Source: an uncultured Elusimicrobia bacterium
Lineage (GTDB): Bacteria > Elusimicrobiota > Elusimicrobia > Elusimicrobiales > UBA9959
Direction: 5' to 3'
Length of the DNA stretch: 48,185 nt
NCBI GenBank assembly: GCA_903867985.1
Contig: CAIPTO010000101.1
Span: 1 to 48,185, forward strand
Positions within the stretch are counted from its first letter, which is position 1, and every line of letters begins with the position of its first letter. Below are positions 8,847-17,112 of the stretch, in pieces. Below the pieces are notes generated by a model. The model saw nothing but the letters and a program-made list of their open reading frames with translations. It was not told the origin of the DNA and did no database searches. The translations under genes and the position numbers were made by a program.

Positions 8847-8855
8847 ATATTTACT

Positions 8856-10241
8856 ATGATCATCCCAGACACCACCCAGACCATAGTGGCGCCGGCATCG
8901 GCTCCGGGCCTCGGCGCTATAGCGGTGGTACGCCTTTCCGGGCCGGAAGCGCATAATATAGCGTCCGCCTTCCTCAAACCACTCTCCGCTTTTAAAAAAC
9001 CGCGGCCGGGAACGTCTTATCTGCTGAAGGCCGAGGAAAACGGCCGTCTCCTGGACAAAATCGTAGTCATCTTCTACCGCGCGCCGAAGAGTTATACAGG
9101 AGACGATATGGTGGAAATATTCTGCCACGGTTCGCCCTATATAATCTCCAGGCTGCTGCGTCTCTCAATAGCCAACGGGGCCCGCGAGGCCGCGCCCGGA
9201 GAATTCACGCTGCGGGCCTTTATGAACGGCAAGCTCGACCTGACCCAGGCCGAAGCCGTGAACGATCTCATAATCTCGGAAAGCGCAGCTTCGCACCGGG
9301 CGGCGATCACGCAGGTGGAGGGGGAAGTTTCCTCCCGCATCAGGAAACTGCGCGGGCGCCTTGTGGACCTCCTGAGCGAATTGGAGGTCAGGCTGGACGA
9401 CGCCTACGGCGAACTCCCGGCATTGGACTCCGAAGCTTTCGCCGGGCGGACGGCCGCGGCCGCGGCTGGAATAAAAACCCTGGCTGATAGTTTTGAGCAT
9501 GGGCGGCATTTAAAACACGGTCTTCGCGTGACGATCGCGGGGGCGCCCAACTCCGGCAAGTCGTCGCTCTTAAACAGGGTCGCGGACAGCGACCGCGCCA
9601 TCGTCTCGCCAAAAGCCGGAACCACCCGGGACACAATAGAAGAAAGGATAAATCTCTCCGGATTTACCGTAATTTTTACCGATACCGCCGGGATAAGCCC
9701 CGCTGCCGAAGACGCCGTGGAGCGCGAAGGGATGCGCCGCTCGATCAAGGCGCTTAAGGCTGCCGATATCATACTCTGGGTCCGCGATATTTCTAAAAGA
9801 GACTCCTCAGCAGACCGCAGAGTGGCTGCGGCCATCAAGCGCGCCGCCGCGCCCGGAACCGAACTAATAAAGGTATTTAATAAAAGCGACCTGCCCCCGG
9901 CGAGAGGGCCGGGGGAAACGGCGGAAGGGATCAGTATTTCATGCAGGACAGGCAGGGGTGTAGACGCGTTAAAAGATCTGCTGGTCGGTGAGGAAAGAAA
10001 GATGTTCTCGGCTGAGTCCTCTTCGGTGATAACTTCGGCCAGGCACTATTCCGCGCTGCTCGGCGCTCACGGAGAACTGACGCGGATCGGGGGCCTGGTG
10101 GGACACGGGCCGGAATTTCCTCTGGAACTGGCCGCGGAGCATCTCAGAGGCGCGCTCAACGCCCTGGCCGATATTCTGGGTGAAACGACACCGGAGGAGA
10201 TTTTGGGCAGAATTTTTGAGAAATTTTGCGTCGGAAAATAA
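8856..10241 (+). CDS. mnmE: tRNA modification GTPase MnmE
   Basis: A 461-residue GTPase that with MnmG installs the (carboxymethyl)aminomethyl group at wobble uridine 34 of several tRNAs. Domains in order: a formyl-THF-binding domain (residues 1-~120, with SAPGLGAIAVVRLSG and DMVEIFCHGSPYI), a helical domain interrupted by a G domain (~225-370; P-loop GAPNSGKSS, DTAGI, and NKSD as G4), and the C-terminal FCVGK, whose cysteine is catalytically important. Length is normal. The start lies ten bases after a T-tract and no Shine-Dalgarno site is seen. MnmG is two genes downstream. Confidence 0.97.
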   Translation: MIIPDTTQTIVAPASAPGLGAIAVVRLSGPEAHNIASAFLKPLSAFKKPRPGTSYLLKAEENGRLLDKIVVIFYRAPKSYTGDDMVEIFCHGSPYIISRLLRLSIANGAREAAPGEFTLRAFMNGKLDLTQAEAVNDLIISESAASHRAAITQVEGEVSSRIRKLRGRLVDLLSELEVRLDDAYGELPALDSEAFAGRTAAAAAGIKTLADSFEHGRHLKHGLRVTIAGAPNSGKSSLLNRVADSDRAIVSPKAGTTRDTIEERINLSGFTVIFTDTAGISPAAEDAVEREGMRRSIKALKAADIILWVRDISKRDSSADRRVAAAIKRAAAPGTELIKVFNKSDLPPARGPGETAEGISISCRTGRGVDALKDLLVGEERKMFSAESSSVITSARHYSALLGAHGELTRIGGLVGHGPEFPLELAAEHLRGALNALADILGETTPEEILGRIFEKFCVGK

Positions 10242-10265
10242 GGCGCGATACGAATTGCGATTACC

Positions 10266-11033
10266 ATGAAAAGATTTAAAAGTGTTTTATTGCTTGCGAA
10301 AAAGGTACTGACGGACCCGGCCGGGGCGGCCGCGGATTTTATGACCCCCGGCGCGGGATTCGGCGGCCCGCTGGCCGTCTATTTTGTATATTGCGCGGCC
10401 TACGCCCTATTCCTTTATATCAAACCCACAGACTTCCCGGCCGAGTTTTCTGAAACTGCCGGGGAATTCTCCGGCAAGTCCTACGCTTGGCTCTTAGGCG
10501 TTCACTCTTTTCTTGATTTAGCCTTCAGCTGCGCCTTGTGCGCCTTATTCGCGGCGTTTGCAGGCTTCATTAACAAAGGCAGGCTGATTTTCAGGTTATT
10601 ATGCGGATGCGCCGCCTGCGGCGCTTACGCGGCGGCCGCCTTCTATTACAAAGCCGAACCGGTGTACGCATTGCCTTTTCTGGCAGCCACGGGCGTCGCG
10701 GCTTACGCCGGGATCCGCGCCAAAAAAACAGGAGCATTAGCTTTTCTTCGCTTCTCACTCGCCGCAAACGCCGCTATGGTTATCTGCCTGCCGGCGTCCC
10801 TGCTGGCGGCGTTCACGCGCAACGAAACGCTATACACGGCGGCAGAATTCGCCGGAGGGATATGGCTGATGGTCCTGATCATAAAAGCCGCTAAAACTAT
10901 TTTCGGGGGGACAATGGTGCGCTCAACCCTGACCCTCCTATTCTCCATGATAGCGGCTGTATTATCTTTTTATATGCTGAAGAACCTCGGGATCATCCCG
11001 GCCTCAGTTTTCAGATTCATGATGTTCATGTGA
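10266..11033 (+). CDS. Uncharacterised multi-span membrane protein
   Basis: A 255-residue protein with about six hydrophobic spans and many alanines and cysteines. The start (a short basic N-terminus, then DPAGAAADFMTPGAGFGGPLAVYFVYCAAYALFLY) resembles the general layout of Yip1-type membrane proteins, but I do not recognise a family with confidence. It sits 24 bases after mnmE and 4 bases before mnmG, so it is embedded in the tRNA-modification operon. No catalytic motif is visible. Codon use matches its neighbours, so there is no sign of recent transfer. Confidence 0.75.
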   Translation: MKRFKSVLLLAKKVLTDPAGAAADFMTPGAGFGGPLAVYFVYCAAYALFLYIKPTDFPAEFSETAGEFSGKSYAWLLGVHSFLDLAFSCALCALFAAFAGFINKGRLIFRLLCGCAACGAYAAAAFYYKAEPVYALPFLAATGVAAYAGIRAKKTGALAFLRFSLAANAAMVICLPASLLAAFTRNETLYTAAEFAGGIWLMVLIIKAAKTIFGGTMVRSTLTLLFSMIAAVLSFYMLKNLGIIPASVFRFMMFM

Positions 11034-11037
11034 ACTT

Positions 11038-12879
11038 ATGGCTTATTTCGACTATCCCGGTAATTTTGACGTCATAATCGTCGGCGGCGGACACGCCGGC
11101 TGCGAGGCCGCTTTAGCCGCCTCCGGTATGGGGATGAAGACATTAATGATTACCCATGACCTGGACACTATAGCTCTGATGTCATGCAACCCCTCAATAG
11201 GCGGCGTGGGTAAAGGCCAGATAGTCAGAGAGCTGGACGCGCTGGGCGGACACATGGCCCGCGTCACGGATTTTTCCACTCTGAGCGCGCGTATGCTCAA
11301 CACTTCGCGCGGGGCGGCCGTCCACTCACCAAGAGCTCAGTGCGATAAAAAATTATACCAGTCTGCCATGAAGCACGCCCTTGAGCTGGCCGATAACCTG
11401 GCCCTGATTCAGGACGAGGCGGCACAGATCTGGACCGAAGGCTCCAGGCTCCGCGGAGTAATTACCGCGCGCAACACGCGTTACACAGCCGGATGCGTCA
11501 TCCTTACCACCGGCACGTTCCTGAACGGCGTAGTGCACATCGGCGCCTCCTCTTTCCGGGGCGGGCGCTATAACCATCCGCCGTCCGACGGCCTGTCTCC
11601 GTCACTGGTGGCGCTTGGGTTTAAACTCGGGCGGCTTAAGACCGGAACTCCGATGCGCCTGAACGGACGGACCATAGATTTCTCTGAGTGCGAAGAGCAG
11701 AAGCCAGACGAACCGCCGGCGCTTTTCTCACACTTCACAGGACGGACGCAGCGAAAACTCCTGTCATGCTGGATAACGCGCACCGGTTCACGTGCCGCCG
11801 CCGTAGTCAGGGCCAACCTTAACAAATCCCCGCTTTACTCGGGACGCATAAAGTCCGCCGGGCCGAGATACTGTCCCTCAATCGAAGACAAAATAGTCAA
11901 ATTCCCTCACCATCCCGAACACATCCTGTTCCTTGAGCCGGAAGGGTTCGACACCGAGGAATACTATGTTAACGGACTGTCCACCAGCCTGCCGGAAGAA
12001 GTGCAGCTGGAACTGGTGCGCTCGATAAAAGGGCTGGAGCGCGCCGAGCTTATGCGCGCGGCCTACGCTATCGAGTATGACTATTGTCCGCCGCAGCAGC
12101 TGGATTATAATCTCGAATCCAGGATGCTGCCGGGGCTCTTCATGGCGGGGCAGATAAACGGCACAACAGGATACGAAGAAGCCGCGGCGCAGGGACTTAT
12201 GGCCGGGATAAATGCAGCCCTGAAACTCAAAAATCTTGCGCCCCTTATTCTCGGCAGGGACGAATCCTACATAGGCGTGATGATAGACGATCTGATCTCC
12301 AAGGGCGTGGATGAGCCCTACCGCATTTATACCGCCCGCGCGGAATACCGCCTGCTTCTTCGCCAGGACAACGCGGATTTGAGGCTCATGCCGCACGGCT
12401 TCCGGATCGGTCTGGTGCCTGAAAGATTTAAAACTGGTTTTGACCTTTACAAAAACACCGTGGAACTCTTCAGGTCCCGCGATAAAAGATCCATCTCCTG
12501 GTCAAAGGCCTGTGCCCGTAAAACACCCCCCGATCATCAGGAGACCGACGGTGCTATGGCCCCCTGGACCCGGGCTAAAGCCGAAGCAACGGCCAAAATT
12601 GAAAAAGAATACGCTTCCTATATCGCGCTCAATCTGCGCGAGGCTGAAAAGATGAAACGTTTTGAACACGTGATTATACCGGAGAGGCTGGACCTGGCCG
12701 CCATTACCGGCCTCTGTCTGGAGTCCAAACAAAAACTGCTCAAGGTCCGTCCCGGGACTCTGGCCCAGGCCGCGAGGATCCCCGGAATAACACCGACCGA
12801 TATACAGCTTTTATGGGTACATGTAAGCCGAATGACGAAAACAAATACCAAAATATCGGATCGGGGCGGACGAACTTAA
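11038..12879 (+). CDS. mnmG: tRNA uridine 5-carboxymethylaminomethyl modification enzyme MnmG
   Basis: A 613-residue FAD enzyme (GidA), partner of MnmE in wobble-uridine modification. The dinucleotide-binding motif is IIVGGGHAGCEAA (residues ~14-26); the family blocks CNPSIGGVGKGQIVRE and GQINGTTGYEEAAAQG are intact, as is the C-terminal helical MnmE-contacting domain. The stretch RSISWSKACARKTPPDHQETDGAM (~482-505) is more variable than the rest. Its stop overlaps the rsmG start by one base (TAATG). Confidence 0.98.
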   Translation: MAYFDYPGNFDVIIVGGGHAGCEAALAASGMGMKTLMITHDLDTIALMSCNPSIGGVGKGQIVRELDALGGHMARVTDFSTLSARMLNTSRGAAVHSPRAQCDKKLYQSAMKHALELADNLALIQDEAAQIWTEGSRLRGVITARNTRYTAGCVILTTGTFLNGVVHIGASSFRGGRYNHPPSDGLSPSLVALGFKLGRLKTGTPMRLNGRTIDFSECEEQKPDEPPALFSHFTGRTQRKLLSCWITRTGSRAAAVVRANLNKSPLYSGRIKSAGPRYCPSIEDKIVKFPHHPEHILFLEPEGFDTEEYYVNGLSTSLPEEVQLELVRSIKGLERAELMRAAYAIEYDYCPPQQLDYNLESRMLPGLFMAGQINGTTGYEEAAAQGLMAGINAALKLKNLAPLILGRDESYIGVMIDDLISKGVDEPYRIYTARAEYRLLLRQDNADLRLMPHGFRIGLVPERFKTGFDLYKNTVELFRSRDKRSISWSKACARKTPPDHQETDGAMAPWTRAKAEATAKIEKEYASYIALNLREAEKMKRFEHVIIPERLDLAAITGLCLESKQKLLKVRPGTLAQAARIPGITPTDIQLLWVHVSRMTKTNTKISDRGGRT

Positions 12880-13535
12880 TGGACGCGATAATCAAAGAGA
12901 CCCTGCTGAAATGGAATCTGGCCCTGACAGAAGAACAGACTTCCAAACTCGAACTTTTTAAAGAGGAGCTGTTGGAAAAGAACTCGCGCTTTAATCTGGT
13001 TTCTCAAAATGACGCCGGGGATCTCTGGCCGCGTCACATATTGGACGCTCTGGCCGGCGCCCCGCTACTTGCAAGGCTGCTCAAGCCGGGCGACCGCGTT
13101 GCCGACGCGGGGGCCGGAGCCGGCTTCCCGGGCATACCGCTTGCCGTCGCTCTGGAACCGATAGCTTTCGACTTTTGGGATTCCAGTCTCAAACGCTCAA
13201 TGTTTCTTACCTGCGCGGCCTCCCGTCTGAAGCTAAAAACCGTCCGCGCCCTGCATCTGCGCATAGGACAGAGCGGCCCGGCCGAAACCGGGAAATACGG
13301 CGCTGTGGTGGAACGGGCCATGGGAAAACTTGAAAACATACTGCCTCAATGCTTAAATATGGTGAAAGGCGGCGGGGTCTTCCTGGCCTGGCAAACCGCC
13401 GCGCAGTTGGCCCAGGAACGGCCGGCCGCCCAAGAAGCCGCGCGCAAAGCCGGGGCCGAACTGGCCGAAACAGTATCGTACAGGCTGCCGGGAGAAAAAG
13501 AAGACAGATCAATACTGGTGTTCAGAAAGGTATGA
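12879..13535 (+). CDS. rsmG: 16S rRNA (guanine527-N7)-methyltransferase RsmG
   Basis: A 218-residue class I methyltransferase (GidB) that methylates G527 of 16S rRNA. The SAM-binding loop is VADAGAGAGFPGIPLAV (residues ~69-85), preceded by the conserved RFNLVSQ and DLWPRHILDAL blocks. The tracked ORF starts at 12813 inside mnmG; I prefer the ATG at 12879, which overlaps the mnmG stop as TAATG and gives the family's usual N-terminus. The pair mnmG-rsmG is normally followed by parAB, but not here. Confidence 0.95.
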   Translation: MDAIIKETLLKWNLALTEEQTSKLELFKEELLEKNSRFNLVSQNDAGDLWPRHILDALAGAPLLARLLKPGDRVADAGAGAGFPGIPLAVALEPIAFDFWDSSLKRSMFLTCAASRLKLKTVRALHLRIGQSGPAETGKYGAVVERAMGKLENILPQCLNMVKGGGVFLAWQTAAQLAQERPAAQEAARKAGAELAETVSYRLPGEKEDRSILVFRKV

Positions 13536-13643
13536 TAAACACATAAGCGGATAGACCGTCCGCGGTAAAGTGAACAGGGCCGTAACGCTGATCTTGATAC
13601 TCCTTTTTGATTTTTATTCGTCGTTTCATTACTTCGCCGCCAT

Positions 13644-14753
13644 ATGGATATTCTAGGTAAACTAAGGGTAATTTTCTGGGGCCTTGTTGTAGGGCTTTGG
13701 GGACTTTTCATGTACCAGTACATAAGCGACGACCTGGCCCCGATCCCTAAAATACAGATTACTAAAAACCCGTTCTACGGCAGACCGATGGCAGACAGGG
13801 TGATTAAAACCACCCCGGAGTACGCGCCCGATATCCGGTCCGCGACTGCGGTTCAACCCGCACAACCCGGTTCACACCTGATCAGCCCTTTGGCGGGGGG
13901 GTTGGACATAAAGGAAATAGGCGCGGATCCGGAAATGATGCCGGAGCATTCCGCGCAAGAAAAAGCTACGGTTACCCAAAGCGTGTCGGACAGGGCAGAG
14001 GCCCCGCCGCAGGCCCCGCCCGGCTTCGCAATGAAAGAGACGCGCAATTTTGTAATCTACGAAGAGGGCGCGGAAGTGTCAAAAGATCTGCTTAAAAACA
14101 TGGAAAGCCTGCACGGCAATATCATGCTGGACCTGATAGCTTTTTCGCCGTGGACCAGGGACAGAAAAGTCTTCGTGTATTTCACCAACAGCCAGGATAC
14201 ATACAAACGCCTGACCGGCCGCCCGGCCTGGTCAGGCGGCGTGGCATCTTTAAGCGAGCGGAAAATATATCTTTTTAAGAGCGAGGAAGCGTTCGGAATA
14301 CTGGCGCATGAACTCACGCATATTTATTTTGACAGTTTTTTCCCGTCTGACCGCCAAAGTCCGCTGTGGCTGAGCGAAGGAATGGCGACTTATGTGCAGT
14401 CGGAAAGAGGCCATTCCACTCCTCGCTGGCTATCGCAAAATCTGGCGTTGTTGGGCAAAGGCGAGGGGTTCAAGCTGGCCGATATGGTGCGCATAGAAAA
14501 CATGCAGGGAGCTGACGAAGACAGCGTACGGCTCTGGTATGCGCAGTCCTACAGCATAGTACGATTCCTTACCAGGATGCGGGCGGGCGAGGCTTTTTAT
14601 CTGTTTTGTAAAGGCTTAAGGGACGGAACGCCGGTGTCCCAAGCTCTTTTTCAGGCTTACGGCATGCCTTACAATAAGCTTTCTTCGCTGGAATACGCCT
14701 GGCGCTATGATCTGAAGACCGGTAAAATTTCCGGCGCGACCCCTAGTCAATAA
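13644..14753 (+). CDS. Membrane-anchored HExxH metalloprotease-like protein
   Basis: A 369-residue protein with one N-terminal span (residues ~9-27), a ~100-residue Pro/Ala-rich linker and a C-terminal zinc-peptidase domain. The zinc site is visible: ILAHELTHIYFD (HExxH, ~residues 219-223), then WLSEGMATYVQ about 25 residues later, giving the third ligand or catalytic glutamate of a gluzincin. This is the pattern of the peptidase MA-like family. The active domain should lie on the periplasmic side. The gene sits alone between rsmG and the mraZ promoter with its own terminator. Substrate unknown; its place beside the dcw cluster hints at envelope work but proves nothing. Confidence 0.82.
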   Translation: MDILGKLRVIFWGLVVGLWGLFMYQYISDDLAPIPKIQITKNPFYGRPMADRVIKTTPEYAPDIRSATAVQPAQPGSHLISPLAGGLDIKEIGADPEMMPEHSAQEKATVTQSVSDRAEAPPQAPPGFAMKETRNFVIYEEGAEVSKDLLKNMESLHGNIMLDLIAFSPWTRDRKVFVYFTNSQDTYKRLTGRPAWSGGVASLSERKIYLFKSEEAFGILAHELTHIYFDSFFPSDRQSPLWLSEGMATYVQSERGHSTPRWLSQNLALLGKGEGFKLADMVRIENMQGADEDSVRLWYAQSYSIVRFLTRMRAGEAFYLFCKGLRDGTPVSQALFQAYGMPYNKLSSLEYAWRYDLKTGKISGATPSQ

Positions 14754-14760
14754 TTGAGTT

Positions 14761-14825
14761 CCTTTACACCCTCTAATCCTCTAGTCCTAAAGTCCTCTGT
14801 TGCTCCGATTCTCCAATCCCTCGTC
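14761..14825. repeat. TCCTCTAGTCC-family degenerate repeat
   Basis: A T/C-rich block of recurring words: CTCTAATCCTCTAGTCC, AAGTCCTCTGTTGCTCC and GATTCTCCAATCCCTC. The same words occur in opposite orientation before murD (22879-22960). It has no coding potential. Confidence 0.6.
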
Positions 14826-14847
14826 TATTTTCACGACCTTTTGGATT

Positions 14848-14878
14848 AAAAAAACGTTATATATTAACGCTTTTTTTA
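14848..14878 (+). terminator. A/T-flanked hairpin terminator before mraZ promoter
   Basis: A short stem around ACGTTA / TAACGC is flanked by seven A residues on the left and seven T residues on the right, the form of a bidirectional intrinsic terminator. It separates the metalloprotease gene from the dcw promoter. Confidence 0.65.
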
Positions 14879-14886
14879 ATTTGGCA

Positions 14887-14915
14887 TTGACAACCACCAA
14901 AGCATTCACTATACT
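14887..14915 (+). promoter_or_regulatory. Near-consensus sigma70 promoter of the dcw cluster
   Basis: A perfect TTGACA, a 17-base spacer and TATACT. Transcription should start near 14922, right at the first of the ten-base-spaced operator repeats and ~88 bases before the mraZ ATG. Confidence 0.85.
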
Positions 14916-14923
14916 CTAAGTCC

Positions 14924-14978
14924 AGTGGTTTAAAGTGGTGGATAATGTTAGTAAGTGGTTTATAATGTTGTAAAATGT
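14924..14978 (+). promoter_or_regulatory. Predicted MraZ operator: six repeats at 10-bp spacing
   Basis: A five-base ARTGK element recurs exactly every ten bases at 14924, 14934, 14944, 14954, 14964 and 14974 (AGTGG, AGTGG, AATGT, AGTGG, AATGT, AATGT). MraZ rings are known to bind direct repeats of short G-rich boxes spaced by one helical turn before their own gene. The position from about +1 to +55 would block transcription, consistent with autorepression. Confidence 0.75.
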
Positions 14979-15009
14979 AACCATTGATCACCCGGCTAAC
15001 GCTAATTTT

Positions 15010-15459
15010 ATGAGCACTCTTTACGGCGAATATTCCTACGTGATGGATTCAAAAAACCGCATGTTCATTCCCGCGCGGTTTAGGGAAGAGCTCCGCAAAG
15101 AAGATAAGAACTACTTCATGCTTTCTATAGGACTTGACCGCTGCCTCTACCTCTTTATGCCGTCGAAGTGGGAAGAACTTATAGCCAATAATATGGAAAT
15201 TTTTAAATCGGAAAATAAGGAAGAGGAACGCGCCTTTAAAAGATTTTTCTTCGGCAACGCGGCCGACGCCCAGTTGGACGAGCAGGGCAGGATACTTGTG
15301 CCGCAGAATCAAAAAACCTACGCCGCCCTTAAAAAGGACATCGTAATACGGGGCGTTGGGAATAAGGCGGAAATATGGGATGCGCAGAACTGGGTGAAGT
15401 ACAAAAAAGACGTGATGGAACCCTCGTTCAAAAAATTCAGCAAGATTTTCGATTTATAA
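15010..15459 (+). CDS. mraZ: Transcriptional regulator MraZ
   Basis: A 149-residue protein made of two SpoVT/AbrB-like repeats: YSYVMDSKNRMFIPARFRE (residues ~8-26) and DAQLDEQGRILVPQNQ (~85-100), each with the DxxGR-type turn. MraZ forms ring-shaped oligomers that bind repeats upstream of its operon and repress or tune the dcw cluster. The matching ten-base-spaced repeats lie in the leader. First gene of the cluster, as usual. Confidence 0.96.
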   Translation: MSTLYGEYSYVMDSKNRMFIPARFREELRKEDKNYFMLSIGLDRCLYLFMPSKWEELIANNMEIFKSENKEEERAFKRFFFGNAADAQLDEQGRILVPQNQKTYAALKKDIVIRGVGNKAEIWDAQNWVKYKKDVMEPSFKKFSKIFDL

Positions 15460-15506
15460 ACAGACGGGTATTGCCGCCCGCCCGGGCACTTAAAGGACAA
15501 AATTCA

Positions 15507-16394
15507 ATGGATGGGAATTACACGCACCTTCCGGTGCTTTTGGAAGAAACAACGCAGCTGTTGATAACTGACAAATCCGGGATTTATATCGACGCTACAC
15601 TGGGACTCGGCGGCCACGCAATAAAGATGCTCGCTATCCTGGACGATAAGGCAAAGGTGATCGGCGTAGACTGGGATCCGGAAATGGCGGCTCTTGCCGC
15701 AAAAAATCTTGAGCCATACGGAACACGGGCGAAAGTAATCCAGGGGAACTTCGCCAACATTGATGAGATCCTTAAACGCGAGGACCTGGCCGGGGTAACA
15801 GGCATATTGTTCGACTTGGGGATCTCCTCGCTTCATTTTGACAAGCCGTCGCGGGGATTCAGCCTTAAGCACGAAGGCCCGCTGGATATGCGCATAAATC
15901 CCGGCAACCCTCTGACGGCGTACAGCATAATCAACCACTGGCCTTACGAGCAGATAGAACATCTGATCCGCGTCTGCGGCGAACGCCATTCAAACAAGAT
16001 AGCCCGCGCCATAGTGGACAAGCGGTCTGCCAAGCCCATGGAGACCACGGCCGAGCTGAGGGACCTGATAGAAAGAGTTGTTCCTTTCAGAGGCGAAAAG
16101 ATTCACCCGGCCACCAAAACATTTCTGGCTCTGAGAGTAGCGGTAAACTACGAGTTTGACAATCTTACCAGGGGCATACAAAAGGCGATGCCTTTCCTGA
16201 CCAAAGGCGCCAGAATGGGGATAATAACCTTTCACTCTCTTGAAGACAGGATAGTTAAAGAGACCTTTAAGATCATGGCTGACATGGGCGAATGGAAGAT
16301 GGTGACCAGGAAGCCGATCATCCCTTCCGAAGCGGAAGTGACCTTAAACAAAAGAGCCCGAAGCGCAAAGCTGCGAGTCATAGAAAAAGCGTAG
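15507..16394 (+). CDS. rsmH: 16S rRNA (cytosine1402-N4)-methyltransferase RsmH
   Basis: A 295-residue SAM enzyme (MraW) that N4-methylates C1402 in the ribosomal P site. The N-terminus YTHLPVLLEETTQLL, the SAM loop DATLGLGGHAIKML, the block GILFDLGISSLHFD and the C-terminal ITFHSLEDRIVKETF are all standard. The ORF track starts 132 bases earlier inside mraZ; the ATG at 15507, with AAAGGA upstream, gives the correct family start. Second gene of the dcw cluster. Confidence 0.97.
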   Translation: MDGNYTHLPVLLEETTQLLITDKSGIYIDATLGLGGHAIKMLAILDDKAKVIGVDWDPEMAALAAKNLEPYGTRAKVIQGNFANIDEILKREDLAGVTGILFDLGISSLHFDKPSRGFSLKHEGPLDMRINPGNPLTAYSIINHWPYEQIEHLIRVCGERHSNKIARAIVDKRSAKPMETTAELRDLIERVVPFRGEKIHPATKTFLALRVAVNYEFDNLTRGIQKAMPFLTKGARMGIITFHSLEDRIVKETFKIMADMGEWKMVTRKPIIPSEAEVTLNKRARSAKLRVIEKA

Positions 16395-16462
16395 TCGTAC
16401 AAACCCGACGCTTAATCCGTACAAAGCATTAAGCGAGGGGGGGACAGTGAGGGAGGAAAGAT

Positions 16463-16633
16463 ATGAATCCGGAAAACATCCTTAGGACTGGTTCAAAAAT
16501 TGGCAAGTTCCTCAGCGGCCGGGCCGCTAAATCCAAACTTAGCGGGCTAAAAGCCGCCGTTTGTCCGACCAAGATATTCTACCTCTGGGAAAAGCACGGC
16601 ATCAAAAGAATAGAACTCTTCAGCATGGAATAA
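16463..16633 (+). CDS. 56-residue small basic protein, unrecognised
   Basis: An ORF below the track's length limit: ATG at 16463, TAA at 16631. It has the best ribosome site of the cluster, GGGAGGAAAGAT directly before the ATG. The product is basic (about ten Lys/Arg), has no membrane span, and ends CPTKIFYLWEKHGIKRIELF. It sits between rsmH and ftsL in the same direction, 68 bases after rsmH and 46 bases before ftsL. I do not recognise it. Strong translation signal, sensible composition and operon position argue for a real gene; conservation in relatives would settle it. Confidence 0.6.
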   Translation: MNPENILRTGSKIGKFLSGRAAKSKLSGLKAAVCPTKIFYLWEKHGIKRIELFSME

Positions 16634-16679
16634 GACCGGCTGACAGTTGCAGCCGTACCGCAGACCCTGCGGAACCGTT

Positions 16680-17012
16680 ATGAAAAAAACAAGGACCATA
16701 AAATTGTCAATATTGGCCGCGGCCGGAGCCGTATTCTTCCTCTTCGCGTGGGAGAATGTGCAGGCGACAAGGCTCGGCTACAACATCGAAGGGCTCCGCA
16801 GAGAGATAAAAGACCTTGAAAACAGCAACAACTATCTTAAAAAAGAGATCCGCACATCATTGTCTCCCGAAAAACTCCAGACCGAAGCTCTGAAGATCGG
16901 CCTTGTCTATCCTGAACCGGACGCGCTGGTCCTGCTGGATGACGCCGACGGAAATAAACCTTCTAGAGGTTGGCTGGCTAAGCTCCTGCGCCTGGGCAGT
17001 TCTGAAATATAA
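16680..17012 (+). CDS. ftsL: Cell division protein FtsL-like
   Basis: A 110-residue bitopic protein: basic N-terminus (KKTRTIK), one span (residues ~9-25, LSILAAAGAVFFLFAW), then a leucine-zipper-like coiled coil (RLGYNIEGLRREIKDLENSNNYLKKEI). This is the FtsL/DivIC layout; these proteins pair with FtsB and FtsQ to activate FtsW-FtsI. Sequence identity in the family is always low, so the call rests on architecture and on position before ftsI. The tracked TTG start adds eleven residues that look spurious; I use the ATG at 16680. Confidence 0.85.
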   Translation: MKKTRTIKLSILAAAGAVFFLFAWENVQATRLGYNIEGLRREIKDLENSNNYLKKEIRTSLSPEKLQTEALKIGLVYPEPDALVLLDDADGNKPSRGWLAKLLRLGSSEI

Positions 17013-17112
17013 ACATCACCACAAAGGGCATATATCGCGCGGGGTGCGCCTTGGGTGGAGCGGAGCGATACAGACTTAAGTTTAAGACCCTTCCGCCTTA
17101 CTCCCTTTTCTA

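Noticed and set aside
14924-14978. Possible DnaA boxes and replication origin near mraZ (GGTGGATAA is one base from a DnaA box)
   Set aside because: Only one near-match, and the ten-base periodicity with mraZ downstream is better explained as an MraZ operator. No cluster of DnaA boxes or AT-rich unwinding region is seen.
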